This document shows, one piece after another, positions 6,061 through 6,076 of a stretch of DNA of 6,076 nt (within the stretch, counting starts at the first letter, position 1; every line of letters starts with the position of its first letter). The notes beneath the pieces are model-generated. The model had not been told where the DNA came from. It saw nothing but the letters and a program-made list of their open reading frames with translations, and did no database searches. A program made the translations under genes and the position numbers. Source of the stretch: Eubacterium sp. (GTDB lineage Bacteria; Bacillota; Clostridia; Lachnospirales; Lachnospiraceae); NCBI GenBank assembly GCA_022776205.1, contig JALFIK010000168.1:1-6076 (forward strand), in the 5' to 3' direction.

Positions 6061-6076
6061 CTCATTGCATTAACTT

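Noticed and set aside
1..6076. Mobile elements, CRISPR arrays, tRNA or rRNA genes, riboswitches, phage genes
   Set aside because: No transposase or integrase motifs, spaced direct repeats, cloverleaf sequences or long structured leaders were seen; gaps between genes are all short.

Overview
The window looks like an ordinary chromosomal stretch from a low-to-moderate-GC Gram-positive anaerobe, most likely a clostridium of the Lachnospiraceae type. The reasons are strong AGGAGG ribosome sites, A/T-rich spacers with sigma-A-like promoters, the clostridial style of FeoB (P-loop GNQNCGKT, short C-terminus) and an LtaS-like polymer synthase. The taxonomic call is inference from sequence style, not a search result. 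Every supported gene lies on the minus strand, so the order of transcription runs from the right edge to the left edge.

Right to left: (1) 6029-6060 is an intrinsic terminator closing a gene that lies beyond the right edge. (2) 5911-6028 is the control region of a ferrous-iron uptake operon, with a good -35/-10 pair and a 19-bp inverted repeat across the -35 and spacer. (3) feoA (5677-5910) and feoB (3668-5680) overlap by 4 bp and encode the small SH3-like partner and the G-protein-coupled Fe(II) permease. (4) A 117-bp spacer carries a promoter for the next operon. (5) An NfeD-family membrane protein (3107-3550) and a stomatin/SPFH protein (2123-3097) form a classic two-gene membrane-scaffold operon, closed by a hairpin at 2085-2110. 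(6) An LtaS-like polytopic sulfatase-fold phosphotransferase (175-2043) probably builds or decorates a glycerol-phosphate-type cell-surface polymer. (7) The first 37 codons of argF (ornithine carbamoyltransferase) run off the left edge, with its own promoter pressed against the stop codon of the LtaS-like gene.

Functionally, these are four neighbouring modules rather than one system: iron import, a membrane microdomain pair, an envelope polymer enzyme and arginine synthesis. Three of them act at the cytoplasmic membrane, but nothing in the sequence ties them into one pathway. I found no mobile element, CRISPR array, tRNA, rRNA, broken gene or convincing undescribed system. The points most worth a second look are regulatory: the palindrome on the feo promoter, a strand-asymmetric hairpin between the SPFH and LtaS-like genes, and the tightly packed argF promoter.
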